This document shows positions 8,470 to 16,777 of a DNA stretch of 64,000 nt, piece after piece (position 1 is the stretch's first letter; each line of letters opens with the position of its first letter). The notes beneath the pieces were generated by a model. That model worked only from the letters and a program-made list of their open reading frames with translations. It was not told the DNA's origin and made no database searches. The stretch is from assembly GCA_032334235.1 (NCBI GenBank), contig JAVSGI010000003.1:992001-1056000 (forward strand), in the 5' to 3' direction. The position numbers and the translations under genes are program-made. The DNA is from Paracoccaceae bacterium Fryx2. GTDB lineage: Bacteria > Pseudomonadota > Alphaproteobacteria > Rhodobacterales > Rhodobacteraceae.

Positions 8470-9884
8470 CCAGTCCGCAGGCAACCCCGCCGGAAGCCCC
8501 GATCAAGCCGCAGGCCGTGCCCCCGTCGGCCCCTCTGGTGCTGACGGGCGCCGCGCCCGGGTCGGCAAAACCGCCCGCATCGCCCCCGGACGACGCCAGA
8601 TGGTCGGCCCGCGGCCCGGTGCTGCTGGGCATGTTGACCCTCGTCGCACTGGTCGGCGGCTTCGGCATCTGGAGCGTGGCGACCAGCATCGCCGGGGCCA
8701 TCGTCGCCTCGGGGCAGCTGGAGGTCGAACAAAGCCGCCAGATCGTCCAGCATCCCGACGGCGGCGTGGTCGAAAGCATCTCGGTCTCGGATGGCGACGT
8801 GGTGGCGGCGGGCGACCTGCTGCTGCGCCTTGACGGCGGGCTGCTGCGGTCCGAACTGTCGATCGTCGAAGGCCAGCTGTTCGAGATCCTCGCCCGCCGT
8901 TCGCGCCTGACCGCCGAACGCGACGACGCGGCCGAGATCACCGTGACGGGCGAGTTGGCCGAGATCTCCGCCACCCGCCCCGAGATCGCCGAGCAGATCG
9001 ACGGCCAGATCCGCCTGTTCGCCGCGCGGCAGGAAACCCTTGCCAACCAGACCAACCAGCTTGGCAAGCGCCGCAACCAGATCGACAGCCAGATCACCGG
9101 CATCGACGCGCAGAACGCCGCGCTCGCGACCCAGCTTGATCTGATCCGCCAGGAACTGGCCGACCAGCAGGCCCTGCTCGACCGCGGCCTCACGCAGTCC
9201 AGCCGCGTGCTGAACCTGCAGCGCGAAGAGGCCCGGCTGCGCGGCCAGGTCGGCGAACTGAACGCCAGCCGCGCCCAGGCCGAGGGCCGCATCACCGAGA
9301 TCGAGATCGAGATCCTGCGGCTGTCCTCCACCCGCCGCGAAGAGGCGATCACCCAGTTGCGCGACATCGGCTACCGCGAACTGGAACTGGCCGAACGCCG
9401 CCGCGCCCTGACCGAGCGCATCCTGCGGCTCGACATTCGCGCCCCGGTGTCGGGAATCGTGCTGGGGATGCAGGTCACCACGCCGCGCTCGGTGCTGCGC
9501 CCCGCCGATCCGGTGCTGTATCTGATCCCGCAGGACAGGCCGCTGGTGATCGTGGCCCAGGTGCCGCCGAACGATATCGACCAGGTGCATGTCGGCCAGG
9601 CGGCCAAGCTGGTATTCTCGGCCTTTTCGACCCGCACCACGCCCGAACTCGACGGCCAGGTTGCGAAGGTCTCGGCCGACGCGCTGACCGACACGGCCAG
9701 CAACCTGTCGTTCTATCGCGCGGAAATCGTGCTCGACCCGGGCGAGATGGAAAAGCTCGAAGGGCTCGCGCTGATCCCCGGGATGCCGGTCGAGGTGTTC
9801 ATGCAGACCGATGCGCGCACGCCCCTCGCCTTCCTGCTGAAACCCTTTACCGACTACTTCACCCGCGCCTTCCGCGAAAGCTGA
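8466..9884 (+). CDS. HlyD-family type I secretion membrane fusion protein
   Basis: The periplasmic adaptor partner of the preceding exporter, 472 aa. A Pro/Ala-rich cytoplasmic N-terminus (1-48) precedes one membrane helix (about 51-72). A lipoyl-like half-domain follows (IVQHPDGGVVESISVSDGD), then a long Arg/Glu/Gln-rich coiled coil (about 120-310). The second lipoyl half (LDIRAPVSGIVLGM) and a beta-barrel domain end in PGMPVEVFMQTDARTPL, a segment typical of HlyD/PrtE proteins. Its start overlaps the exporter stop, so translation is coupled. Confidence 0.93.
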   Translation: MTSPQATPPEAPIKPQAVPPSAPLVLTGAAPGSAKPPASPPDDARWSARGPVLLGMLTLVALVGGFGIWSVATSIAGAIVASGQLEVEQSRQIVQHPDGGVVESISVSDGDVVAAGDLLLRLDGGLLRSELSIVEGQLFEILARRSRLTAERDDAAEITVTGELAEISATRPEIAEQIDGQIRLFAARQETLANQTNQLGKRRNQIDSQITGIDAQNAALATQLDLIRQELADQQALLDRGLTQSSRVLNLQREEARLRGQVGELNASRAQAEGRITEIEIEILRLSSTRREEAITQLRDIGYRELELAERRRALTERILRLDIRAPVSGIVLGMQVTTPRSVLRPADPVLYLIPQDRPLVIVAQVPPNDIDQVHVGQAAKLVFSAFSTRTTPELDGQVAKVSADALTDTASNLSFYRAEIVLDPGEMEKLEGLALIPGMPVEVFMQTDARTPLAFLLKPFTDYFTRAFRES

Positions 9885-9887
9885 TCC

Positions 9888-9909
9888 GGCGGGGCCTTGC
9901 CGCCCCGCC
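9888..9909 (+). terminator. Hairpin after the type I secretion operon
   Basis: GGCGGGG and CCCCGCC form a stem four bases after the hlyD-family stop. There is no clear U-run, so the call rests on stem strength and position. Confidence 0.4.
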
Positions 9910-9950
9910 CCGTCCCGGCTAGCCTCCGCCCGAACCTGACGGAGCACGCC

Positions 9951-10412
9951 ATGACCCGCATCGAAACCCGCCTTGCCGAACTGGGCGTCACCCTGCCCGA
10001 CGCCCCGGCACCCGCCGCCAACTATGTGCCCTTCGTGGTGGTCGGCACGATGGTCCATGTCTCGGGCCAGATCAGCCAGACGCCCGAAGGGCTGATCAAG
10101 GGCCGCCTCGGCGCCGACCTTGCCATCGAACAGGGGGCCGAGGCCGCCCGGCACTGCGCCATCAGCCTGCTGGCGCAGGTCCGCAAGGCCTGCGACGGCG
10201 ACCTGTCGCGGCTCAAGCGCGTGGTGAAGCTGACCGGCTTCGTCAACTCCACCGCCGATTTCATCGACCAGCCCAAGGTGATCAACGGCGCCTCCGACTT
10301 CCTCGTGGCGGTGCTTGGCGAGGCCGGGCGCCACGCCCGCTCGGCCATCTCGGCCGCCTCGCTGCCACTGGGCGTCGCGGTCGAAATCGAAGGCATCTTC
10401 GAGTTGAACTGA
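9951..10412 (+). CDS. RidA family protein (YjgF/YER057c/UK114)
   Basis: This 153-aa member of the longer RidA subgroup belongs to a family of cytosolic homotrimers, some of which hydrolyse reactive enamine/imine intermediates. Typical segments are VGTMVHVSGQISQTPEG, then LSRLKRVVKLTGFVNS, and GRHARSAISAASLPLGVAVE, which carries the conserved arginine that binds the substrate carboxylate. The ATG at 9951 is 18 codons into the open frame and follows GGAGCACGCC. The stop overlaps the next start by one base (TGATG), suggesting cotranscription with the phosphodiesterase gene. Confidence 0.92.
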   Translation: MTRIETRLAELGVTLPDAPAPAANYVPFVVVGTMVHVSGQISQTPEGLIKGRLGADLAIEQGAEAARHCAISLLAQVRKACDGDLSRLKRVVKLTGFVNSTADFIDQPKVINGASDFLVAVLGEAGRHARSAISAASLPLGVAVEIEGIFELN

Positions 10413-11182
10413 TGCACCCCCGCCTGCCCGAGGCGTTCCGCACCACCCCGATCGCCCACCGCGCCCTGCACGACCGCGCCGCCCGCCGCCCGGAAAACTC
10501 GCGTGCCGCGGTGCGCGCGGCGGTGGCGGCGGGCTACGGCATCGAGATCGACTTGCAGCTTTCGGCAGATGGGCAGGCGATGGTGTTCCACGACGACCTG
10601 CTCGACCGCCTGACCACCGCCACCGGCCCGCTGCGCGCCCACAGCGCCGCCGCCCTCGCCGCCCTCGGCCTGAGCGATGCCGAAGACGGCATCCCCACCC
10701 TGCCCGAAATCCTCGCCCTGGTCGCAGGCCGCGTGCCCCTGCTGGTCGAGATCAAGGACCAGAGCGGCGCGCTCGGCCCCGATGTCGGCCGCCTCGAGGC
10801 CGCCACCGCCGCCGCCCTGCAGGGCTACGCAGGACCGGTGGCGGTGATGTCCTTCAACCCCCATTCGGTTGCCGAAATGGCCCGCCTCGCCCCGCACCTG
10901 CCGCGCGGCCTGACCACCTCGGCCTTCGATCCTGACGCCTGGGCCCCCCTGCCCCCCCGCATCTGCGACACGCTGCGACAGATCCGCGACTACGACCGTA
11001 CCGGCGCCAGCTTCATCAGCCACGAATGGCACGACCTCGCCCGCCCGCGCGTCGCCGACCTCAGGGCCCAGGGCGCGGCCCTCCTGTGCTGGACGATCAC
11101 CTCCGCCACCGACGAGGCAACAGCCCGCCAGATCGCCGAAAACATCACTTTCGAACGCTACGCCGCCGCCCTCCCGGCTTGA
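10412..11182 (+). CDS. ugpQ: Glycerophosphodiester phosphodiesterase
   Basis: This 256-aa GDPD-family enzyme hydrolyses glycerophosphodiesters to glycerol-3-phosphate and an alcohol. It has the family's N-terminal catalytic pattern: AHRALHDR, RRPENS, then YGIEIDLQLSADGQAMVFHDD, which supplies the metal-binding Glu/Asp and the catalytic His. The metal-binding glutamate in LLVEIKD follows, and a C-terminal ALLCWTITS strand closes the barrel. There is no signal peptide, so it is a cytosolic UgpQ-like form rather than GlpQ. Start and stop are coupled to the upstream ridA-like gene. Confidence 0.92.
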   Translation: MHPRLPEAFRTTPIAHRALHDRAARRPENSRAAVRAAVAAGYGIEIDLQLSADGQAMVFHDDLLDRLTTATGPLRAHSAAALAALGLSDAEDGIPTLPEILALVAGRVPLLVEIKDQSGALGPDVGRLEAATAAALQGYAGPVAVMSFNPHSVAEMARLAPHLPRGLTTSAFDPDAWAPLPPRICDTLRQIRDYDRTGASFISHEWHDLARPRVADLRAQGAALLCWTITSATDEATARQIAENITFERYAAALPA

Positions 11183-11222
11183 CGCAAGGCCGAACTGCCA
11201 CATCTTTGCACGACTTCCATCC

Positions 11223-11278
11223 CATTCACCTTGGCTCAAATATCCTCGGGGGGTCCGGGGGCAGACAGCCCCCCGGCC
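11223..11278. repeat. Intergenic palindromic repeat, copy b
   Basis: CATTCACCTTGGCTCAAATA leads into TCCTCGGGGGG, then CCGGGGGC...GCCCCCCGG as an inverted repeat containing AGACAGCCCCCC. This is the longest form of the dispersed family: left motif, then a G/C hairpin. The GGGGGCAGACAGCCCCCC hairpin recurs inside xdhB and at 42.9 kb. It sits between ugpQ and the next gene on the same strand. Confidence 0.7.
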
Positions 11279-11300
11279 TCTCCGCAATACCGGCGGCCCG

Positions 11301-12482
11301 ATGACCCTACCTGACCCCGAAGCGACCCTTCACACCGGCCTTGCCGACATTCCCGCCACCACCTGGGACGCGCTGGCTTGCCCCGAGACCGCTGACGGCG
11401 GCCGCCCGATCGACCCTTTCACCACCCACCGCTTCCTCGCGGCTCTGGATGCGTCGCACTCCACCGGAACCGGCACCGGCTGGCAGCCGCACCCGCTGGT
11501 CATCCGGCAGGGGGGCACCGTCATTGCCGCAGCACCGCTCTACGCCAAGTCGCATTCCCAGGGGGAATACATCTTCGATCACAACTGGGCGCAGGCCTAT
11601 GACCGGGCGGGTGGGCGCTACTACCCCAAGCTGCAGATCGCCGTGCCCTTCACCCCCGCCACCGGCCGGCGCTTCCTGACCGCGCCGGGGCATGAGGCCA
11701 CCGGCCGCCGCGCCTTGATCGCCGCCGCCACCAGCATTGCCGAACAAAACGGCCTGTCATCGCTGCACGTCACTTTCTGCACGCCCGACGAGGCGCTGGC
11801 CGGGGCCGACCTGGGCCTGCTGCACCGCATCACCCAGCAGTTCCACTGGGAAAACCGCGGCTACTCCACGTTCGACGATTTCCTGGCCGACCTCGCCTCG
11901 CGCAAGCGCAAGACCATCCGCAAGGAACGCGAAACCGCCCGCGCCGCGGGCCTGACCATCCGCGCCCTGACCGGCGACGCCATCGAGCCCGCGCATTGGC
12001 AGGCGTTCTGGCATTTCTACCAGGACACCGGCGGGCGCAAATGGGGCACGCCCTACCTGACCCGCCGCGCCTTCGATGCCTTTCACGCCACCATGCGCGA
12101 CGACATCCTGCTGGTGCTGGCCGAACGCGACGGCGTGCCCGTGGCGGGCGCACTGAACTTCATCGGCCGCGATACCCTCTTTGGCCGCTACTGGGGGTGC
12201 AGCGAAGACCACCCCTGCCTGCATTTCGAGCTTTGCTACTATCAGGCGATCGACTGGGCCATCGCCAACGGCCTGTCGCGTGTCGAGGCCGGGGCGCAGG
12301 GCGAACACAAGCTGGCGCGCGGCTACCTGCCGACCCCGGTGCATTCGCTGCACTGGATCGCCGACCCCGGCCTGCGCGACGCCATCGCCCGCTACCTTGC
12401 CGCCGAACGCCGCGCGGTCGACGAGGAGATCGAGGTGCTGACCGCCTACGGCCCGTTCCGCCGCCCCGCATCCGAAGACTGA
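11301..12482 (+). CDS. DUF482/GNAT-like family protein (FemAB-related fold)
   Basis: This 393-aa protein belongs to the COG3146/DUF482 family, conserved in alphaproteobacteria and distantly related to GNAT and FemAB acyltransferases. Its substrate is not established. Family segments include FDHNWAQAYDRAGGRYYPKL, then FLADLASRKRKTIRKERE, and FGRYWGCSEDHPCLHFE. The C-terminal VEAGAQGEHKLARGYLPTPV matches the strongly conserved end of the family. There is no signal peptide. It starts at the ATG just after repeat copy b and is followed closely by a GST gene on the same strand. Confidence 0.88.
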   Translation: MTLPDPEATLHTGLADIPATTWDALACPETADGGRPIDPFTTHRFLAALDASHSTGTGTGWQPHPLVIRQGGTVIAAAPLYAKSHSQGEYIFDHNWAQAYDRAGGRYYPKLQIAVPFTPATGRRFLTAPGHEATGRRALIAAATSIAEQNGLSSLHVTFCTPDEALAGADLGLLHRITQQFHWENRGYSTFDDFLADLASRKRKTIRKERETARAAGLTIRALTGDAIEPAHWQAFWHFYQDTGGRKWGTPYLTRRAFDAFHATMRDDILLVLAERDGVPVAGALNFIGRDTLFGRYWGCSEDHPCLHFELCYYQAIDWAIANGLSRVEAGAQGEHKLARGYLPTPVHSLHWIADPGLRDAIARYLAAERRAVDEEIEVLTAYGPFRRPASED

Positions 12483-12532
12483 CAAGCCCCGCGCCCCGTG
12501 CCATGCTGTCCCGGCCAAACCGGGAGGCTGCG

Positions 12533-13141
12533 ATGACCGAACTGACGCTCTACACCAACCCGCAATCGCGCGGCGCCATCGCGCGCTGGATGCTGGAGGA
12601 GGTGGGCCAGCCCTATACCGCCGTGCCGCTGGCCTATGGCCCCGAGATGCACAGCCCCGCCTATCTGGCGCTGAACCCGATGGCCAAGGTGCCGACCCTG
12701 ACGCACGGCGGCCACGTCGTGACCGAATGCGCCGCGATCTGCGCCTACCTTGCCGATGCCTTCCCCGAGGCGGGCCTCGCCCCCGCCAACCGCGCCGCCT
12801 GCTACCGCTGGCTGTTCTTTGGCGCGGGCCCGCTGGAGGCCGCGGTGACCAACCGCGCGCTCGGCATCGAGATACCTGCCGAAAAGCGCGGCTTTGTCGG
12901 CTACGGCCATTTCGATCTGGTGATTGCCACGCTGGAAGGGGCGCTGGCCCGCAGCCCCTACATCGCCGGTGACAGTTTTTCCGCCGCCGATGTCTATGTC
13001 GGCGCGCAGATCGGCTTTGCGATGCAATACAACGGCATCCCCGCCAAACCCGCCTTCACCGCCTATTGGGACCGTATCAAGGACCGCCCGGCCCGCGCCC
13101 GCGCCGCAGCCGCCGACGCCGCCCTGATGGCCCAGGCATGA
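12533..13141 (+). CDS. Glutathione S-transferase family protein
   Basis: This 202-aa protein has an N-terminal thioredoxin-like glutathione-binding domain ([20 protein letters not shown], then NPMAKVPTL with the cis-proline, then [14 protein letters not shown]) and a C-terminal helical domain (from about residue 90; [20 protein letters not shown] holds the conserved N-capping box). The ATG at 12533 has GGGAGGC upstream. The stop overlaps the phhB start (ATGA), so the two are coupled. The substrate is unknown. Confidence 0.9.
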   Translation: MTELTLYTNPQSRGAIARWMLEEVGQPYTAVPLAYGPEMHSPAYLALNPMAKVPTLTHGGHVVTECAAICAYLADAFPEAGLAPANRAACYRWLFFGAGPLEAAVTNRALGIEIPAEKRGFVGYGHFDLVIATLEGALARSPYIAGDSFSAADVYVGAQIGFAMQYNGIPAKPAFTAYWDRIKDRPARARAAAADAALMAQA

Positions 13142-13410
13142 GCGCCCCCGACGTTGCCCCGCTGCTTGCCACCGGCTGGGCATTGACCCGCGACGGCCAG
13201 GCCCTGCACAAGACCTTCACCTTCGCCAGTTTCATCGAGGCCTTCGGCTTCATGACCCGCGCCGCCCTCTGGGCCGAGAAATGGAACCACCACCCCGAAT
13301 GGTCGAATGTCTACAAGACCGTCACCATCACCCTGACCACGCATGACACCGGCGCCCTGACCGATCTGGACGTGAAGCTCGCCGCGAAGATGGACAGTCT
13401 GTTGCGCTGA
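13138..13410 (+). CDS. phhB: 4a-hydroxytetrahydrobiopterin dehydratase
   Basis: This 90-aa pterin-4a-carbinolamine dehydratase dehydrates 4a-hydroxytetrahydrobiopterin, normally recycling the pterin used by phenylalanine hydroxylase. The diagnostic [14 protein letters not shown] motif with the catalytic histidine pair is intact, followed by [17 protein letters not shown]. Length is normal for the family. No phenylalanine hydroxylase gene is in the window. It is translationally coupled to the GST gene. Confidence 0.94.
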   Translation: MSAPDVAPLLATGWALTRDGQALHKTFTFASFIEAFGFMTRAALWAEKWNHHPEWSNVYKTVTITLTTHDTGALTDLDVKLAAKMDSLLR

Positions 13411-13414
13411 CCCG

Positions 13415-13493
13415 GCTTCTTCTTGCCCAAATACCCCCGCCGGAGGCGGACCCCAGGGTAGGAAAAGGGGGTATTTGGGCCAAGAAGAAACCG
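13415..13493. terminator. Bidirectional terminator built from two inverted copies of the dispersed repeat (copy c)
   Basis: Two copies of the repeat face each other: CTTCTTGCCCAAATACCCCC at 13417-13437 and GGGGGTATTTGGGCCAAGAAG at about 13467-13487. They form a long stem of more than 20 bp between the convergent phhB and peroxiredoxin genes, which is good placement for termination on both strands. Confidence 0.7.
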
Positions 13494-13539
13494 GAGAGGG
13501 CGGCGCGGGGTGACTGGCCGCCCTTTCCCGATTGGGGGG

Positions 13540-14028
13540 TCAGATCGCCGCCAGCATCGCCTCGCCGCCCGAAACCTCGCATACGCCCGGGCTTTCCTCC
13601 AGATGCAGCACGGTCACCTTGCCGTCGATCACCTGCATGGCATAACGCTTCGACCGCGCCATCAGGCCGACGGGGGGCGCGTCGAAGGCCATGCCCAGCG
13701 CGCCGGTCAGTTCGGATTGCGCATCCGACAGCAGGGTTATCCCGGCCTCGGTGGCACCCGTCGCCTCGCCCCAGGCCTTCATCACGAAGGGATCGTTGAC
13801 CGCGATGCAGATGATCTCGTCGACACCCTTGGCCAGGAAAGCATCGCTGGTGCGGATGAAGCTGGGCACATGCGCCGAATGGCAGGTCGGCGTGAAGGCG
13901 CCGGGCACGGCAAAGATCACCACGTTGCGGCCCGCGATGCGGTCGGTCAGGTTCACCTGTTCCGGCCCGTTTTCCCCCAGCTTCACCAGGGTGGCCCCGG
14001 GCAGGCGGTCGCCTACAGAAATCGTCAT
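13540..14028 (-). CDS. Peroxiredoxin (Prx5/type II, redoxin domain)
   Basis: This 162-aa atypical peroxiredoxin reduces peroxides using a cysteine thiol. The peroxidatic cysteine lies in VPGAFTPTCHSAHVPSF, the Prx5 signature. The C-terminal ESPGVCEVSGGEAMLAAI contains a second cysteine. It starts MTISVGDRLPGATLV at 14028; the longer frame to 14115 overlaps the divergent flavoprotein start and lacks support. Reductant partner (glutaredoxin or other) is not evident. Confidence 0.93.
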   Translation of the reverse strand: MTISVGDRLPGATLVKLGENGPEQVNLTDRIAGRNVVIFAVPGAFTPTCHSAHVPSFIRTSDAFLAKGVDEIICIAVNDPFVMKAWGEATGATEAGITLLSDAQSELTGALGMAFDAPPVGLMARSKRYAMQVIDGKVTVLHLEESPGVCEVSGGEAMLAAI

Positions 14029-14128
14029 GTCGTCATCCCTCGCGCGTTGCGTTTCCACTCGTCCGAGATATAGGTTCCCGACCGGCACGGGGCCAGAGGC
14101 GATGCGGTTCGCCATCGGGAGAATAGCG

Positions 14129-15334
14129 GTGACGCATATCGTGGTGATCGGGGCCGGGCAGGCCGGGGTGGCGCTGGTGGCGCGCCTGCGCAGCGCGGGT
14201 CATGGCGGCCCGCTGACGCTGATCGGCGCCGAAACAGCCCCGCCCTATCAGCGCCCGCCGCTGTCGAAGGCCTACCTGCTGGGGGAAATGACCGAAGAGC
14301 GGCTGCACCTGCGCGCGCCCGCCTTCTACGCCGAGAACGCCGTCACCCTGCGGCTGGGGCAGCGCGTCGATGCCATCGACCCCGGCGGCCGGACGTTGCG
14401 GCTCGGGTCGGAAGTCATCGCCTATGACCAGCTTGCCCTGACCACCGGCGCCGTTGCGCGCCGACTGCCCTCTGCGATGGGCGGCAGGCTGTCGGGCGTG
14501 CATGTGGTGCGGACCCTGGCAGATGTCGAGGCGATGCGGCCCGAGTTCCGGCCCGGCCGCCGCGTCGTGATCATCGGTGGCGGCTACATCGGGCTGGAGG
14601 CCGCGGCCGTGGCCTCGAAGCTGGGTCTCGACGTGACGGTGGTCGAAATGGCCCCCCGCATCCTGCAACGGGTGGCCGCGCCTGAAACCTCTGCCTGGTT
14701 CCGCGCACTGCACGTCGCGCATGGCGTGCGCCTGATCGAGGGCACCGGGCTGGACTGCCTGCTGGGCGAGACCGCCGTCACCGCCGCCCGCCTGACCGAC
14801 GGCCGCATCCTGCCCGCCGATTTCGTGATCGCCGGCGTCGGCGTCCTGCCCGATACGGCACTGGCCGAGGCGGCGGGCCTGGCGCTCGACAACGGCATTG
14901 CCACGGACGCGCAGGGCCGCACCTCGGCCCCGGCAATCTGGGCGGCAGGCGATTGCGCATCGTTCCCGTGGCAGGGCGGGCGGCTTCGGCTGGAATCGGT
15001 GCAAAACGCCATTGATCAGGCCGAACTGGTGGCCGACAACATGCTGGGGGCGGGCCGTGCCTATGTGCCGCTGCCGTGGTTCTGGTCGGACCAGTATGAA
15101 ACCAAGCTGCAGATTGCCGGGCTGAACACCGGCCATGACCGCATCGTGACGCGCGGGCCCGAGGGCGGCAGCGTCTCGTTCTGGTATTTCCGCGGCGACC
15201 GCCTGCTGGCGGTGGATGCGATGAACGACCCGCGCGCCTACATGGTCGGCAAACGCCTGCTGGAAACCGGGCGCAGCCCCGATCCGGCGGCGGTCGCCGA
15301 CCCGGCCACCAACCTTAAGGCGCTGCTGTCATGA
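14129..15334 (+). CDS. NAD(P)/FAD-dependent ferredoxin reductase
   Basis: This 401-aa pyridine nucleotide-disulfide-type oxidoreductase is of the rubredoxin/ferredoxin reductase group (ThcD/CamA-like), moving electrons from NAD(P)H to a small iron-sulfur protein. The FAD-binding HIVVIGAGQAGVALVARL starts right at the N-terminus, the NAD site is RRVVIIGGGYIGLEAAAVA, and AIWAAGDCASFP is the second FAD contact. A reductase C-terminal domain follows (WFWSDQYETKLQIAGL). The GTG at 14129 is chosen because CGGGAGA sits 7 bp upstream; an ATG at 14102 is possible. It overlaps rsmD by 4 bp. No ferredoxin or P450 partner is adjacent. Confidence 0.92.
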   Translation: MTHIVVIGAGQAGVALVARLRSAGHGGPLTLIGAETAPPYQRPPLSKAYLLGEMTEERLHLRAPAFYAENAVTLRLGQRVDAIDPGGRTLRLGSEVIAYDQLALTTGAVARRLPSAMGGRLSGVHVVRTLADVEAMRPEFRPGRRVVIIGGGYIGLEAAAVASKLGLDVTVVEMAPRILQRVAAPETSAWFRALHVAHGVRLIEGTGLDCLLGETAVTAARLTDGRILPADFVIAGVGVLPDTALAEAAGLALDNGIATDAQGRTSAPAIWAAGDCASFPWQGGRLRLESVQNAIDQAELVADNMLGAGRAYVPLPWFWSDQYETKLQIAGLNTGHDRIVTRGPEGGSVSFWYFRGDRLLAVDAMNDPRAYMVGKRLLETGRSPDPAAVADPATNLKALLS

Positions 15335-15909
15335 TGCGGATAATCGGCGGCACACATCGCGGCCGCAGGCTCTGCCCGGTCGGCGCCGGCGACGCGGCGG
15401 GCCACCTGCGCCCGACCTCGGACCGGGTGCGCGAGGCGGTGTTCAACCTGCTGATCAACGGCAATTACGGCGACCCGGTCGAAGGCGCCCGCGTGCTCGA
15501 CCTTTTCGCCGGCACCGGTGCGCTGGGGCTGGAGGCCTTGTCGCGCGGTGCGGCGTCGGTCACCTTCGTCGATGACGGCGCCCCCGCAAACGCGCTCCTG
15601 CGACGCAACATCGAGATCCTGGGCGCCGCCCAAACCACCCGGATCCTGCGCCGCGACGCCACCCGCATGGCTGACAACCCGGGCCCCGCCTGCACGCTGG
15701 CGTTCCTCGACCCGCCTTACGGCATGGCCCGCGGCGAGGCGGCGCTGAAGTCCTGCATCGCCGGCGGCTGGATCGCCCCGCACGCCCTGGTGGTCTGGGA
15801 AGAGAACACACCCCCGCTGCCGCCCCCCGGCTTCCACCTCCTCGATCAGCGCAGATACGGCGAGACGCTGGTCACCATCCTGCGCGCCCCCGAAGGGCCG
15901 CCGGCATGA
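15331..15909 (+). CDS. rsmD: 16S rRNA (guanine(966)-N(2))-methyltransferase RsmD
   Basis: This 192-aa SAM-dependent methyltransferase modifies G966 of 16S rRNA in the small-subunit P site region. It begins MMRIIGGTHRGRRL, the RsmD N-terminus, has LRPTSDRVREAVFN, the SAM-binding VLDLFAGTGALGLEALSRGA, and the N6/N2-type catalytic motif DPPY at 127-130. An adjacent ATG codon makes the first methionine optional. It overlaps the flavoprotein by 4 bp and the following HAD fragment by 4 bp, suggesting one transcript. Confidence 0.96.
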   Translation: MMRIIGGTHRGRRLCPVGAGDAAGHLRPTSDRVREAVFNLLINGNYGDPVEGARVLDLFAGTGALGLEALSRGAASVTFVDDGAPANALLRRNIEILGAAQTTRILRRDATRMADNPGPACTLAFLDPPYGMARGEAALKSCIAGGWIAPHALVVWEENTPPLPPPGFHLLDQRRYGETLVTILRAPEGPPA

Positions 15910-16187
15910 CTCGCCAAGCGGTCATCTTCGATCGGGATGGCGTGCTGGTCGACTGCGAGCCCGCCTTCTTCGCCCTGCTGGCCGACGATCCGGCCGCAGA
16001 TCGCCTGCCACTTTCCACGGCCAAGGTGGAGCATCACTTCCCTGACGGCACGATCCGGTGCCTGGCCGAACAGGCCCGCGCCATGGGGGCCCGCCTGTGC
16101 GACGGATGGGTCGGCGATCTTCACGAACGCCTCTATGCCCGACAGGCACAGGGCACCCGCTGATCCCGGACCTCAGGGCGCTGTATA
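15906..16187 (+). pseudogene. Truncated, frameshifted HAD-family hydrolase
   Basis: The frame begins MTRQAVIFDRDGVLVDCEP, the HAD motif I with its nucleophilic aspartate, in phase with rsmD (ATGA overlap). It ends at a premature stop at 16161-16163. Adding one C to the run near 16155 would restore the frame as GTPLIPDLRALYS, which reads like the LYxxLAxGTPLIPG segment of HAD phosphatases. Homology then stops at about 16187, where IS481-type sequence begins. The remaining 120 or more residues expected for a full HAD phosphatase are missing. This is a dead gene cut by mobile DNA. Confidence 0.7.
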
Positions 16188-16777
16188 GCAGGAAACGCCA
16201 CACGCTGCTGCCGCCGGACGGTTGCCTCCATGCGCTTCAGTCGTCGATCCCGCACCTGCCCCGGTCAGCGCTGCATCGCTGTCCGGAGCGGCACAGCACC
16301 TCGCGCCTGCCTGATGTCGCGGGCGACAAGCCCGGTCGCCAGAGGCTCAGGCGCTACCCCGTCGGGCTCTTTCCACCGAAGGCAAGCTCCGTCTCTATGT
16401 GGGCATTGACCGGACCGCCAAGTTTGCCGTGGCTCAACTGGTTGCAACGGCTGACAGAAAACTGCCCGGGAGTTCCTGCAGCACATGCTCGAAGCCGTGC
16501 CATAGCAGGTCCACACCATATTGACCGACAATGGCATCCAGTTCGCCGGGCAACCCCGGAACGGCAACTCCAGCTATTCCCGGCCGATGCGCTTCGTCAT
16601 GATCCGCGAGGCCAACGCCCTCGATCACCGCCTGACCAACCCCAACAACCCGCGGACCAACGGTCAGGTCGAGCGATTGAACCGGACGAGCAAGGACGCG
16701 CCAGTGAAACGGCTCCACTGCGAAAAACACGGTCAGCCGCGGACACAATTCACGGACTTTCTGGCGGCATAGAACTT
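16188..16777 (+). pseudogene. Decayed IS481-family transposase, 5' part
   Basis: Joined across frames, this reads as the middle and late parts of an IS481-type integrase: RKRHTLLPPDGCLHALQSSI, DVAGDKPGRQRLRRYP, VGIDRTAKFAVAQLVATADR, ILTDNGIQFAG, HRLTNPNNPRTNGQVERLNR, and TQFTDFLAA. The N-terminal helix-turn-helix part and the left end of the element are absent, so the sequence starts abruptly against the HAD gene. There are several frameshifts and two TAC-to-TAG-like nonsense codons (after EAVP, and after FLAA). The DDE residues in LTDNG and NGQVERLNR remain recognisable. The right end is interrupted at 16777 by an IS256-family element. Confidence 0.8.
16770..16777. repeat. Target-site duplication of the IS256 element (left copy)
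   Basis: TAGAACTT lies immediately left of the IS256 inverted repeat and recurs at 18171-18178 immediately right of it. Eight base pairs is the usual duplication length for this family. Confidence 0.9.

Noticed and set aside
13691-14128. Upstream extension of the FAD reductase frame
   Set aside because: Antisense to the peroxiredoxin gene; the GTG at 14129 has a good ribosome-binding site and places the FAD motif at the N-terminus.
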